Source of the DNA: Canna indica
Lineage: Eukaryota; Streptophyta; Magnoliopsida; Zingiberales; Cannaceae
Length of the DNA stretch: 64,000 bases
Direction of reading: 5' to 3'
NCBI GenBank assembly: GCA_034359265.1
Contig: CP136891.1
Span: forward strand, 10,926,501-10,990,500
The notes under the pieces were generated by a model. The model saw nothing but the letters and a program-made list of their open reading frames with translations. It did no database searches and had not been told where the DNA came from. The position numbers and the translations under genes are program-made. The stretch's first letter is position 1. Each line of letters begins with the position of its first letter. Shown in pieces: positions 37,478 through 51,090 of the stretch.

Positions 37478-37866
37478 TCATCAGCAACGGTTTTCCCACG
37501 TTCGTCCGTGGGAAAGCCGTTGCTAAAAGTGTATCGATAGCCGTTGCTGATGACCTACAGCAACGGCGTAGCGACGAGGTTTTACTAACGGCGTTGCTAC
37601 GGACTCAGCGGCCGTTGCTATAAATATTATCAGCAACGGCTCCGGGTCTGTGGCAAAACCGTTGCTGATAATATTTTTAGCGACGGCCCGAGCGACCGTT
37701 GCTGATAATGTTTTGAGCGACGGCCCGAGCGGCCGTTGCTGATCCGTTGCTAAGTCATCAGCAACGCGACTTTCTGTCACGGCCCTATTGCAACGGCGTG
37801 GCCGTTGCTGATTCTCTTCAGCAACGACTCAGCAACGACATCAGCCGTTGCTGATGACCATTTTTC
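37478..37866. repeat. Subterminal GCAACGGC repeats of the CACTA right end
   Basis: Over a dozen copies of AGCAACGGC or GCCGTTGCTGAT in both orientations lie within 390 bp; the left end has a smaller set at 33087-33140. In CACTA elements such subterminal repeats are the binding sites of the TNPA-type protein. The reverse ORF here is a by-product. Confidence 0.9.
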
Positions 37867-37877
37867 TAGTAGTGTTT

Positions 37878-39578
37878 GTTCCCTCATTTTTTTATGCAAA
37901 AACTATATATATAATTGATTGTATGTTTAAGTTTTGGACAATCGATTCTATCTAAATCAATTAACTAGTGATCGGTTCAGTTAGTCGTTAAATATCTGAT
38001 GATTAATCAATTTTGGTTCTAGATATTATTTTTTAAAATCAACTAGTTTTGATTATAGTTTCAGTTAGCGGATTCCTAAATGATTTTAGTTTTAGTTATT
38101 CAAAAAAAAATGGTTAGTCGAACTATTGTCATCCTTAAAAACTTCAATATTATATTTATGATAGAGCTCTGATTCACTAATTATTATCCTTCTTTATTTA
38201 TTATTTAAGCGCTTGGTTCATTGCAAACTTAAAATATTAAAAGAAAAATATGTGCGTGCAAAAGTAAATGTCTGCGAATACGAGTTGCACACTATTATAT
38301 TTGATTCCTCGCAACTCGACTTGTAAGTTTTATTTGGAAGCGTTTAGTTGGCTGCAACTAAAGAAGATGAGATTGTACGAGGGTAAGAAAGATTATAGTA
38401 TATGAGAAAAAAGTTTCTGCAAGGAAGAGAAAAAATATTGCCCAGGATAGAAAATATAGAGGCTATCGCAATTGAGGAGACTCTGACGAGGGAGAAAGAA
38501 AAAGATTGTAACCAATAGTGAGCAAAAAGTAGGTTGTCATCAGTGAAAGAAAGAAAGAATGACGCAGTCATTTGCAAAATTGCCAATTGGATTAATTTGC
38601 AAGGCTTTTGGACTGCATCCAAATTTTGATGTAAAAATCTAGTACTATAATTAACTTAATTACAACTGATTAAATAATTTTATTAATTAAATACTGTAAA
38701 TATAGATACGAGAAGTCTATTTGTAGACAATCAAGGAAAATATATACTTTTAATCCAACCGAGGGATTCATAATCTAATAGAAAACGTATATTCTTAATT
38801 TGTTTTTTCTGCTCATGACGAAAAAACAATTCTTTTTTATTATAATAATAAAATTCGGATGGCGGTGTTTGTAGTTTTCGTCGGATGAACCGATGAAGAC
38901 GAACGAAGATTAAAAGAAAATTAAAATATTTGAATGGAATGATATGAAGTCAGGATGACAAAATGCTGAGCTCGTATGATTAATAACCACTTCGATCACC
39001 ATCTCCTCTCAATTTGCAGTCTCCATCATATTAAATTCATCACATCAAATGACATGCCCAAATTTCAATACACACATAAAATGCCTGCTTTTAAATTATT
39101 AATATTAGATTATTAGTTTCAAACTTTCTGTTTAGTTTCATGATCTTTCTCGAAAAAAGTTTCAATTCAGTTCACAGCGATGCAAATGTCATTATCCTCC
39201 CTAAAAATTAAAACACTTAACTTAATTCATTAAAATTTAAGATGTTGTAACGTGTCACTAATCCAGTGGAATAATAAACCATATGATACAATGAATCTAA
39301 TGGAATGAACCAGATTTGTTACTGGCCGCTGGCCACGCAGAAAAGACACTTCATTGAAATTAATTAACAAAGGCAAATCGAAATTTTAATGCATCTCGAA
39401 CCGATCCGATTCGGTTCATTACTTTGGTTTAAACGAATTTTCGAGCCCCATCAAACTCTGTAAGCAACATCCTTGGCGCATCTTCTTCCTTGGCAAGTTT
39501 GCAAGTTTTGCCTCTACTTAGACTTCAGACTAGAAGCTACGTGAAACACCGAGAAGAACCCGTGTACTTTCGATCCAA
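37878..39578. other. Intergenic region between the CACTA element and the sororin-like gene
   Basis: 37915-38150 contains GGTT/AGTTAG-rich sequence that resembles the end of another decayed hAT-like MITE. 38335-38625 has a possible short inverted-repeat element (TTTGGAAGC at the left, GCATCCAAA at the right). Otherwise AT-rich with no gene recognised. Confidence 0.4.
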
Positions 39579-42500
39579 ATGCTATGCGAAAGGGCAGCGA
39601 ACGGGAGGAGGCAGAAGAAGAAGGAAAGCAAGAGAAGACCGCTCGCGGACTTCACCAATGTTCCCTCCTCTTCTTCCTCATCGTCCTCGCTTCCTCTCAC
39701 CGTCAAGAAAGAACCCAGACCTAATCCTAAATCCATTAATCTTCCAACTCCAGTTCCTGCCCGAAGCGCCGAATGCGGACACGGAGGCGCATCTGCCGTC
39801 CCCACGTCTTCTCCGCGAGTGAAAGAGTTGTTCCTTGATCCAAGTAAGTTTTGCTCGATTCACCGCCGATTAGTTCTCTTGCTTCTTCAAGATCTATTGG
39901 GGTTACGAGGCGGCCCCAATGTGCGATTTGGTTTCTAACGTAGGGTTGGAGTCTTGGGGAAGTTTGCTTAATATTTTAACCACTTGGATATTTTCATCTT
40001 AGTGTAGATTATGTTTAGCTTTTACCCCTTATTATGACATCAACACTTGTTTTCTGCTCTTTATTTTCTATATGGTTAAGAATCAGTGACGTTGGAAGTA
40101 AACTTCAGTGGCCAAATGTTGAATCGGATCTCTATTTGATAGAACTGAAATTATGTGGAAGATCAGATATGTTATTGTCAATCACAGTAATCCTACCGAT
40201 ATTTTGTGGACATCAATTTACATTGGATCTTAGGAGCTTCAGCACTAATATCTAAGGGTGCTGGACAGTTTTTGCAAAAGGGATTGTAGGACCATTATTG
40301 ATTGAAGCTTGATACGACGGAAGACAATGAGGTGGCAGTTATGGATTCAACGAGATAACGCATTTGCAAAATCTTGGGCTTCAAGTAGGGTTATTGATTG
40401 AATATAAAAGAAGTCAGTCCTACCTCTTAATTGCGAGAGTCTTCTATATATTTCCCCTGATTATTATTTTCCTAATCTTCTATTTCTCTGCAAATCGGTA
40501 TTGTTAAATGTCTCATAGTATTGGGGGCTTCCTATTTAGTATGCTATGACGAGAGCAATATCATCCTGACCGAACTATTCTTCAACATATATATATTTCC
40601 CGCTTGAGTTTACATATAATGGAAATGACTAGTGTTGTAAATTTGTAATGCTTATCTTGCAGGTGGAGATGGTTTTGCCAGGAATTCTCTACTTTATACA
40701 CCAAACATTGCCAAGGGAGCAAAGTCTAAGTTTAAAGAAGACTGCTTAGCTACAAGTTGCTTGCCAGAGGAAAGAATCAGAACTAAGTTAGTATGTTGTA
40801 TTTTTCTGCATGAATCATTTACTTTCAACTATTTTTAGATTCTTTCTTGTACCTTACTTCTTTTTGTTGTGCATAAACCCATTATTTTTATTTTTATTTT
40901 GAAATGGAAGGAAGGCCAGAGCATATCTTTTCAAAAGATGCAAGTAGGAGGGAGAGGGGAGAAGGGAGATATAAGAACCTACTTGAGGAATCCAAATAAT
41001 GTGGAACTAAACTTCAACATCAATTGTTACATCTATAGCATAAAACAAAAGAAAACTAGCGAAGGCAAGGTCTGGCACAACATTGAAGTGCCTTTGTCTG
41101 TTGAAGATGATGCAAAGACACACTCATACCATATAGCCAAGCCCAAGCCAATGCAACTTCCAATATATATATATGTCTTATTTTTCCCGTTCCCTGTATC
41201 AGAATTCCAGTAGTTGCGAATCAGGGTACCTTCCTTGGTGTAGCTGCAATTGCCATAAATATGACCTCTGTCTTCACCACGAACTATCCATGAATTGAAT
41301 GCCAAAGTGTCGCAAATTCCTCCTAATTAGGAACTTATCGAGGAAGAGTAGCCAACCAAATTGAAGCTCATCTTGCCACATTAGATTCAGACCTTCGTTA
41401 CATAGCCCACTGTTTTGTCATGCGGTGTAGAAGGATTTATGGAGTAATTGCCTGTTGGGGATCTATCAAATAATTTTACTGGAGCAATTGTCAAGTTGTA
41501 CCCAGCTTCGCTCTTGACAAGCTGACCTTGACATCTCTGCATCGTAGTGGAACTGGAGATTCCAGGTTGTCATTCCACTGAGTGGTGCATTGCCACATCC
41601 TCTATCCTGGCTCTGCCCGAAACTCAATCTGTCCCTTACCATGTAATTTGATCTAACATTCAAGTACAAATTCATCTTATTCATAAAACCATATCCTGCA
41701 TCTACCGGTTGCCCTAACTTTTGCTTGTCATCTTCTGACTTCAACTTCTTATTGAGCTTGTCACTGTCTAAGAGGTCACTTGAGCTGGACAATTGTTGGA
41801 ATCAAGCAAGGATGCACTCATACTTTTAGTTCTTCATTTTTGGGCCATAGGTTCATTATATGCCATTGTTCAATGCATTCCTCTGCATGATTTGAAAAGC
41901 TTCAGCACTATTAGCTGGAGCCTGTTACAATGCACGAGCTAGTGATCATTAGTGCAGTTGCTTTCTTTTGGCTTCTTACTGATGTTTTTGACGTGCTCTA
42001 CTGCTGTGCACAATTTTCAGCTAAAAATCTTTTATATAGTTGTATGTATTTCAGAGAAGATCAACATAACATAATGCTAGAGAATGACCTAGATTTGGAT
42101 ATGCAAATTTATATATCTTCTTTGGTTTCCAGGGGTTGGAGTGGTTTATTTGTTCTTAATTTTATAAGATGGCATCTATATGATGAAATCTGCTGGAGAT
42201 AGCAAGCTTTTTTTTCCTAGCTCATTCAAGTTCTACTTAAGATATACTCTCTTTAAAATTATTTTGCCTTTAATAAATAGAAAATGAAAATTTATGTGTA
42301 GGATTTTTGTTAGTTTGAAATGAAGATGTTGCCTTCAGTAACAATATAAATAGCTGCCGAAGTCCATAGAAACAATATCATACAATCCCCACTTATAATC
42401 ACTGTTATGTTTGTATATAGAATTGGAAATTAAAGGCACAAAGTACAAGAATTTGTTTCTCCGCTCTAAAAGGTGGACTGATCATGTCTTTTAACTACAT

Positions 42501-43706
42501 TTTAATACCATTCTTAACACTCAATAGGGGGAAACTGAGGGATGATGCAGAGATTGATAGGCGAAAAGCATATTCTGTTCAATGCCAGAAACCCAAAAAG
42601 GTTTGTTCTTGTGTTCTTTTTCCTAACCAAACGTTGTGACAGAGTCAACTAGTGGTATGCTTATGATTTTGCTTCTGCTTAGAACTTGTTGTGTTCACTT
42701 TTATTAATAAAGAAAAATGAATGGTGGTTTGGTTATTTTTCCTCTGTTAATTCCTGATTAAGTGGGAAACACAACATTCTTCTAAAATTTTATATTTTTA
42801 CTATAGGAACCTTATTCTTTTGTGTGTTGTTCCATTGTAAATCTTTCTAAGCAACTATTAACAAGAAATCTTGAACACTTTAACCACCATCTAATACATT
42901 TCTACTTTGGAATCTGGATAACATTTCAAGCCATGAACAGGAGCTCGAGACCACTATATCTCTACTAGTGCAACTAATGTTGTATAGCTTTATTTATGCC
43001 CATAATCTTGATTCCACACATCTTCCCAGTCTTGTTTGAGGCTTTATTAGAAGATGATGTTGTCTTAGTGTTTCTTCAGATCTCTTGCCTCAACTTCTGT
43101 ATTGCATTCACTGTTATAGATAGATATTGAAAAACATGCATTTGATCCCTTCAACGTACAAAATTTGCTGTTAAAAATTTTGAATGCTGTGAAGTCGAAA
43201 ATAAGCAATATAGTAACAAGTATAATTCGTAAGGTTTGTGTGGATATGACCTCCAGCACAAAGTAGCGGTGTAATTTGTAAAGCTGTGTTTGGACTGTAA
43301 AGCTGTGTAAAATGCCTTAGGAAAACTGTTGACTTTTTATTAAATTAGGAAATTACTCTGTTTCCTATGATCATTTATTACAATTTTCTTTTCATGTTTA
43401 GGTTCATCTGTGCTGCAATGCAACAGTTGTTTTTCTTTGATTACTTTTTTGCTTTTCAACTCTTTTTTTCTTCTCATGTGATTCTTTTTGTAGTTTGCAG
43501 CCTAATTTTCCTTTGTGTATAACACATCTGTCTTATCATTATTTTCTCTTTGCTTGGGGTATGTGTAGAAGCAGCGGCGTAAATCTGAAGCTACCAACAA
43601 GAACTTTTTGCCTCAGGATTTTATAGAGAAACAGAAGGCCTACTTTGCAGAGGTTGATGCTTTTGAACTCCCTGAAGAGGTTGTCTCAGAGAGTGAGCTA
43701 GAGTAG
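39579..43706 (+). CDS. Probable plant sororin (cohesin-protecting factor)
   Basis: Exons 39579-39843, 40663-40786, 42528-42600 and 43569-43706 join in phase with GT-AG borders (600 nt, 199 aa). The small basic protein has a KRRPLADFTNV motif near residue 18, a Ser run, a middle part with SLLYTPNIAKGAKSKFKED and a conserved-looking C-terminus: LPQDFIEKQKAYFAEVDAFE followed by LPEEVVSESELE. An acidic C-terminal helix with a DAFEL/DLLVE-like end is the hallmark of sororin, which keeps sister chromatids together by shielding cohesin from WAPL. The assignment rests on this motif and the small, basic, disordered architecture, and is an inference. The donor of exon 2 is GTTAGT: the neighbouring GTATGT 4 nt downstream would put a stop in exon 3. 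Intron 2 (1741 bp) contains an unidentified coding-like fragment on the opposite strand. The start is the first ATG that gives this frame. Confidence 0.68.
41033..41800 (-). pseudogene. Unidentified coding-like fragment in intron 2 of the sororin-like gene
   Basis: The minus strand shows protein-like stretches at higher GC than the intron around it: NLYLNVRSNYMVRDRLSFGQ, SQDRGCGNAPLSGMTTWNLQ and FHYDAEMSRSACQERSWVQL (41466-41792), then in other frames FNSWIVRGEDRGHIYGNCSY (near 41270). Stops and frame changes separate them, so it reads as a broken gene copy or captured fragment. I do not recognise the family. The paired Cys and Trp residues look like a folded, perhaps secreted, domain. Confidence 0.4.
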
Positions 43707-44661
43707 GATTTGCAAACTTGAAGTCCAGTGTTAACTCTTTCTGTACAGTGTCACCTAGACAACTCAGTCTTTTACAGCTTTGGTAATATTTTCACTTAAA
43801 TGGCAGTGCTAGCATATTTCAAGAATGCGAGACTTAACGTACTCAGTTGTGTGCTCTTCACTGTGCTAATATCACTATAATGCCACTACTCTTTTTACAG
43901 AATGTTCTTGTGAACCCATGCATTGGCATACCGGTGGATTGCTGATAACATAGTCTAATTACTGTAAATTATTAGTTTCATGGTTTGCACCACCTTGCCT
44001 CTGAAAGCATTTTAATATATGGGTCACATGTATGTTTTTGGCTTTAAGATTGATAGAAATGTATGAGAGCAACTAGGCTGTGTTTTCTGCAATATATTGA
44101 TTTTGCCATAGCAGTTGATCGCTTGCTCTGCGGCTGCAAAACTTCCTCCTATTTGTTGATGGACGAACTGATACCTTGACAATTGACAAAGGCGACAAAC
44201 ATCTGCAGGTACGAGTGGGAAATTAGACCCTTCATTTTTAATGTTTTATTTTGAATTTTCAAATGCTGCTGGTAGATGAATGGTAATATGACTTGCAGTT
44301 GTAGGTACTAAAAATTATTTCATAGAAAACGGCAATGATAGCGGAACTCAAGCTGGGTGGTGGGAATTCCCTGGTAAGCAAGACTTTACTTGCATTCGGA
44401 TCGGTTTTTCTTCTACCATTCTTTCTATGATCCAATGTCAAACGAAGTCGTGTTAACTTTGGTTTCTAGTTGCATATGTCAACGCAGGAGAAAATAAAGT
44501 TGGGCAATTATTTGCTTATTTCCTTTCGGCTGTGGACTATATCGTGCAATGACCAATTATTGAAATATTTGGCGCTGGGATACATAATCAAATTCTGTAG
44601 ACATCATATATATATATATATATCCTTTGAAATAATCACCAGTTATCTTTAGTCGGCAAAA
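43707..44661. other. 3' flank of the sororin-like gene
   Basis: Contains the 3' UTR and ordinary AT-rich sequence, with a short (AT)n run near 44610. No gene or repeat family recognised. Confidence 0.5.
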
Positions 44662-44670
44662 AAAGAACAT

Positions 44671-46880
44671 GGGGAAAAAAGTAAACAAAATATTTTTAAT
44701 ATTTTCTCACGAGTACTAAAATATTTTAAAGTTTTTTTTTGATAAAAAATACTTCTTACGATATAGAATTGGGTACAAAAAAAATTCTATAGATAAATAA
44801 TATTAATAGAGGAATAAAGGAGCTGACGTGGTTGATGACTAAGACTGATGATGTGGACACATGACGTATATGCATATCAAGACGTTTTCTCACATATATT
44901 AAAATGTCTTTAATATTTTTCTCATGAGTACTAAAATGCTCCCAACGTTTATTTTGGAGCTAAAATACTCCTGAGGTTATTGATAATGGTACAAAAATGA
45001 CACTCAAACTAATTTCTAGTAAGTGAGACTTAGTAGCTAGGATGCACCGACACCGACACGAACATGGGATACGACACGGACACAGGGATACCAATTTTAA
45101 AATTTTACAGGACACGAACACGACATATATAGATAAATATAAAAAATTAAAAATTAAAAAGAACACACGATTCATATCAATATATATCATTATATTTTTA
45201 TTGATGTTAAATTTCAAATTTTCAGTATGAACAAATATTTATTATTTCTAAGTCTTTCCAAAAGCATGAGGCACAATCACATGTAAACAAAAATTCCTAG
45301 ACATGTATTGACATATCCAAAAAAAAATTCTAGGTTAGCAAAAAGTTAACTAGAGTCTCACTAGCTATCTTCTTCATCAATCATTATTGTTATCTTCTTC
45401 ATTGAAAAATATTACTCTCTCCAACTTTGGCTCATCAAGTGAAAGATTGGCAATTTCAAGGATTCCATTATCTTCATTAATCGGTGAAAACTCATCAAGA
45501 GAAATAGTGCAATCAAATGTTTCACATGAAATAAAAATAGAGCTAATACAAGAAAAATAATTATTCAGAAAGCATATTATCTCCGCCTCTCCGGAGGCTG
45601 TTTCCACTTGATGAGGGTTTATCGGTGAGGGTGGCGACACGAGTATAGGTTCTCCAACTCGTCCGATATCCGGAAGAGCAGCGGAGCGACGATTCTCGCA
45701 GAGGAGCGGGGCAAAAAAAACTGACTGGTCTAACACACGTGTCTGACACGCGTGTCCGAGCCGTGTCTGGGCAAAGAAAAAAATTGACTGGTCAGGACAC
45801 TCTTGGACACGTCGGACACGTGTGGCGGATGAGTGTCTTCGTGTGTATGTGTCCGCGGCATGTCGAACACGCGGACACAGCAATCCTTGGAAGTGTCTGT
45901 GCTTCCTAGCTTAGTAGAGATGTCGTAGATGTTGACTTTACACGTGACACACATACAAAGAGCAACATGTCATGCAAGCGACACGCAAGATATAATATAG
46001 GCGTGAGCAAAAAATTAAAATTTTGGTTAACCGAAAAATCAGTTCGAAACCAAATCGAATTTTTCGATTAATCGATTCAACGATTTTAATTTCGGTTTTT
46101 TTTTTCTATTTTTTTTTATTTTCAATTCCGATTTCGGTTTCGATCAGCTTCGTTATTCTTCTATTAATGTCATTATCCCCCATTTACAAAAATTAAAATA
46201 GGAATCAAAAATAAAAAATTTAGAAAATAAAAACTGAAATCGAAATCGATGCCTACGTTGTCCCGTGGGTACTAAAATACGCCTAATATTTTCCCACAGG
46301 TACTAAAATACTCCTAAAATCGATTGACCAAAAAAATTGATTTGATTTTGGACCGATTTTTCGGTTAATCAATTTTTCATTTTTTTTGTTGACACCTACG
46401 TTGTATCTTACGTGTTGCTTGTGTGATAAGTTGCTTTTTATATGTATTCCATGCGTAAAGTCAACATCTATGACATCTTCGTTAAGTCTCACTTAACATA
46501 AGTTAGCTTGAGTGTCATTTTTGTACCATTTTCAATAATATTAGGAGTATTTTAGCTCCAAAACAAATATTAGAGGTATTTTAATACATGTGAAAAAACG
46601 TTAGAGATCGACATTTTAGTACTCGTGAGAAAATGTTAGAGACATTTTAGTACTCGATTGTGAGAAAACGTCTTAGTCTGTATGCGCGTCACGTGTCCAC
46701 ATCATCAATCTCAGTCATCAACCACGCCAGCTCTATTATCCTTTCATTAACGTCGTTTACTTATAGGATCATTTTTATTCTCAATTCCATAATATAAGAA
46801 GTATTTTTTATTCAAAAAAATTTAGGAATATTTTAGTACTTGTGGAAAAATATTAGGAGAATATTTTTTACCTTTTTCCC
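44671..46880. mobile_element. Mutator-type fold-back element with 9-bp duplication, split by a hAT element
   Basis: Begins GGGGAAAAAAGTAAAC and ends TTTACCTTTTTCCC. The flanks are AAAGAACAT (44662-44670) and AAACAACAT (46881-46889), an 8/9 match with the length expected of Mutator-like target duplications. Arm motifs are the same as in the copies at 20131 and 27158. Removing the 873-bp insertion and its duplicated target leaves about 1.3 kb. No transposase. This copy defines the family ends best. Confidence 0.87.
45037..45909. mobile_element. hAT-type element (873 bp) nested in the fold-back element
   Basis: A perfect 8-bp target duplication CTTAGTAG lies at 45029-45036 and 45910-45917. Ends are CTAGGATGCACCGACAC and, inverted, CTAGGAAGCACAGACAC. 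The right half is rich in GGACACG/CGTGTCC words in both orientations. A 168-codon minus-strand ORF (45883-45377) crosses it with a basic start and acidic end (LDEPKLERVIFFNEEDNNND); no domain was recognised, and it is probably not a gene. Confidence 0.93.
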
Positions 46881-47548
46881 AAACAACATTCGAACACAAG
46901 GCCGATTAATGTACTGTACTTAAGGCGTTCTGTTGGTCAAAAAAAAATTACTAGCTCCCGAACCCTAAAGGGATTCTACGTGAATAAATTTAGCTTGGCA
47001 TGAACGTATAATCGGGAAAAATTAATGCATTGACGTCCTAACTTTAGCTCCCATATGACATGCAGTAAATTAATATCAAAATCTAAGACCAGTTAACTCG
47101 ATTTTGGAGAACCATGCATGGCCAGTTTTTAATTTAATGCTGCAGCCGCTAGCTGAAGGTTGAAAAAGGTGATTGTGGATTTGTGGGATGGCCGAACTAT
47201 TTGCATTAGTCAAAACCCATTCTCAACATATACAGAAAGGTTAGGATCGGACTATCAAATTGAGCACGATCGAACAGTATGTTTATCTGGAATAAAAATC
47301 ATCAATATTCAAACTCATTCATATATGATTCTTGAGGGCTAGCTCTAACTAATTTCTTTTTGAACCATGCATGCAGTTGATAACTTTGAGAATTTAAGCG
47401 CATGCATGGACTGTTAGTTGAAGTGGGATCGAAATCGTAGGACTTTGAACTTCTCACCTGATCATGTTCTTCACTTTGACCACGCAACGATCAAATAAGA
47501 ATTCGATTAACTTAATTAATGATTAATTGTTTACTCTTCAAATTTTCA

Positions 47549-47558
47549 CTATAAATAG
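47549..47558 (+). promoter_or_regulatory. TATA box of the peroxidase gene
   Basis: CTATAAATAG lies about 92-101 bp upstream of the peroxidase ATG, at a distance that fits a transcription start near 47580 and a leader of about 70 nt. The region 46890-47540 upstream has no other recognised feature. Confidence 0.75.
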
Positions 47559-47649
47559 AAAGGCTCACGCACCAGCTCTCTCCACACTCCCAAGTCGAGC
47601 TCTCTTTCTTTAATTACTATTAACTCTTCCACATATAGTAATATTATCA

Positions 47650-49030
<1,381 letters not shown>

Positions 49031-49497
49031 TGATCGATGACAAGAATGAAAGCTGCAATAAATAAATAAATAATATATATCAAGTTGTCCTCTTCATATG
49101 TACCTCGTCCTTAATTTGTAGTAGTTAAATAAACCTTATATCGATCGGTCATGGAGAAGTGATCGATTATATACGAAGAAGTTACTGTATTCCTGATAAA
49201 TAAGTATAAATTATTGATAATTTTGAGTTAAACTATATATATAGTGAATTGGAGAAATTTCCCAAATTCACTATATATATATTGGATAAGTTTCCCAAAA
49301 TCGAATTGAATTTACAGAAAATTTATAAATTCGGAATAGAAAATTTATAAATTCTAATAATCAAAACCAAAAAGTCCAAATTATAGATTTACTCTGATCT
49401 CATACATATGTACTAAAATGTTATAGAATTTTTGGTAAAAATCTTTAAGCATAATACTAAAAATTTTGTTAGTTTTTTGCTCACTATAACATAGAAT

Positions 49498-49745
49498 TAC
49501 TTTAATCTGTTCGAATTCTTATGGCTATTTTCTTATAAAATGAAATTGTTTTGGTTATTATAGATTATATTTTCAAAGACTTCTGTCCGTAAGTCTTTAA
49601 TGGCCTCAATTTTTTTAAAATATATTTTTAATAAATAAAAAGTCATGCATGTTATAAAAAATAATTATATATGTAACTGGAAAAATAATGTCAAATTATA
49701 TGGAGCACAAAAGCAACATGATTTTAGTGTTAAATATTTCAGATA
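49498..49745. repeat. Duplicated intergenic segment, uninterrupted copy
   Basis: Matches 50862-51012 (ATGGCTATTTTCTTATAA, CAAAGACTTCTGT, AAGTCTTTAATGGCCTCAA) and continues, without interruption, into sequence found at 53310-53395 (GGAGCACAAAAGCAACAT, TTTTAGTGTTAAA). The second copy is split by the elements at 51091-53294. Confidence 0.8.
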
Positions 49746-49748
49746 AAG

Positions 49749-49900
49749 ACACTACTAAAAATTTAGTAATATATATATGCGACAACATGATGGCGATCGT
49801 AGAAGTGACGATCCTACGACCGTACGTGGACAACGAGGGTCGTAGAGTCACCACATCTGCGACGACCAAAACATTGATTGTCGCAAAATTAATAACCATG
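49749..49900. mobile_element. Solo end of a CACTA-like element
   Basis: Starts CACTACTAAAAATTTAG, and the following 140 bp are packed with GTCGTAG, CTACGAC, TGCGACGAC and GTCGC words in both orientations, a typical CACTA subterminal structure. No matching right end is seen, so it is a truncated end or a small relic. The ORFs on both strands here are by-products. Confidence 0.55.
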
Positions 49901-50861
49901 TAATTAACAAACTAAACAACAAGGATCCATTCCACATTTGCATCCTAAGCTATATAATATGTTGGATGATTTCATTTAATAGCTACTGGGCATAAGCTAT
50001 ATAATATGTTGCACCTAATTAATAAAATGCAATTGGCATATGGACATATGGTTCCTCTTGACGCTGATGCAATCCCTTGTTTCCCCCATATTCCAATAAA
50101 AGAAAATATTTGTTTCCTCCACCAATTTCCTTGTTAATTAAGCACCCAGTCAAGGCTAAATGTAAGTTCTTTATCTGTATCGAGTGTTTTGCAAATGAAC
50201 AGTAATAAAATACCAGCCGGTTTGACCAAAAATCAATTTTTAAATTAATTCATTCATGTTAAGTTTTTAAATCAGATTGATCAAGAACTGATTGACTTGA
50301 AATTTTATTTGTTTCAGTTTTCAATCCACCTAGCTGAACTCACGAGTTAACAAGGTCAAAATTCAATCCAAATTTGAAAAAAATGGCATTAGATGGTTCT
50401 TTTTGATGCACTTAATTACAATAACAAAAATAAGTCATGTTATATAATTAGTTGGGGTCAACAACATGCATTTTTTCCACCATTGAGCTATGACTATATA
50501 TGTTTAAAGTCCAAATCTCTATATATTTAATTATAGCAAAAGTATTAATTTATGGTGCATTTTACTAAAACAAGGTACTATAATTCTGGTGTCTGATCTA
50601 TGGACAAGCTGATATGATGAACTGTTGAGAAAGTCCAGGACAGCTTAGGAAGCATGATATGATGAACTGTTCAGAAAGTTCATACCAGGAACAGATACAT
50701 TAAGCAATGGTTGTAGGATCACTCCTAGCTAGCTTTATATGATTTATTAGTTATATGAACACAACAGCACAAAACACATTGTGTTGTTTTAAAGCAATAA
50801 TTTTTGCATATGACCATGCACTATATTATGCAGGTAAGAGGTACAAATCATATAACATTGA

Positions 50862-51008
50862 ATTAGTTTGTTCAATTTCATATGGTTATTTTCTTATAAT
50901 ACAAAATCATTTTAGTTATTATAGATTGTATTTTCAAAGACTTCTGTTCGAAAGTCTTTAATGGCCTCAATTTTTAAAATATATAATAAAGAATTCATGT
51001 TATGAAAA

Positions 51009-51012
<4 letters not shown>
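50862..51012. repeat. Duplicated intergenic segment, interrupted copy (left part)
   Basis: The counterpart of 49498-49680. Its continuation is displaced to 53310-53395 by the AT microsatellite and the two tandem elements. Between 49900 and 50860 there is no gene; a repeated CATAAGCTATATAATATGTTG (49946-50015, twice) and a repeated GATATGATGAACTGTT (about 50612, 50658) are the only structures noted. Confidence 0.75.

Positions 51013-51081
<69 letters not shown>
51013..51081. repeat. (AT)n microsatellite
   Basis: About 33 uninterrupted AT units directly left of the tandem long-TIR elements. Confidence 0.97.
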
Positions 51082-51084
<3 letters not shown>

Positions 51085-51090
51085 GAAAAG

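Larger units (their letters stand above)
33067..37874 (+). mobile_element. CACTA (En/Spm) DNA transposon, 4808 bp
   Basis: Termini are CACTACTAGA and TCTAGTAGTG, flanked by the 3-bp duplication TTT (33064-33066 and 37875-37877). Inverted homology continues about 30 bp inward, through GGTC to CAGCAACG. Subterminal regions are full of GCAACGGC/GCCGTTGC repeats. The element holds a truncated TNP2-like protein, an intact Transposase_24-type gene, a 26-bp tandem array and a long inverted repeat. The N-terminal transposase domain of TNP2 is missing, so it is probably non-autonomous. Confidence 0.95.

Noticed and set aside
45377..45883. A 168-codon minus-strand ORF in the hAT element
   Set aside because: It crosses the repeated GGACACG region and the terminus-proximal sequence and shows no known domain; kept only as a note.
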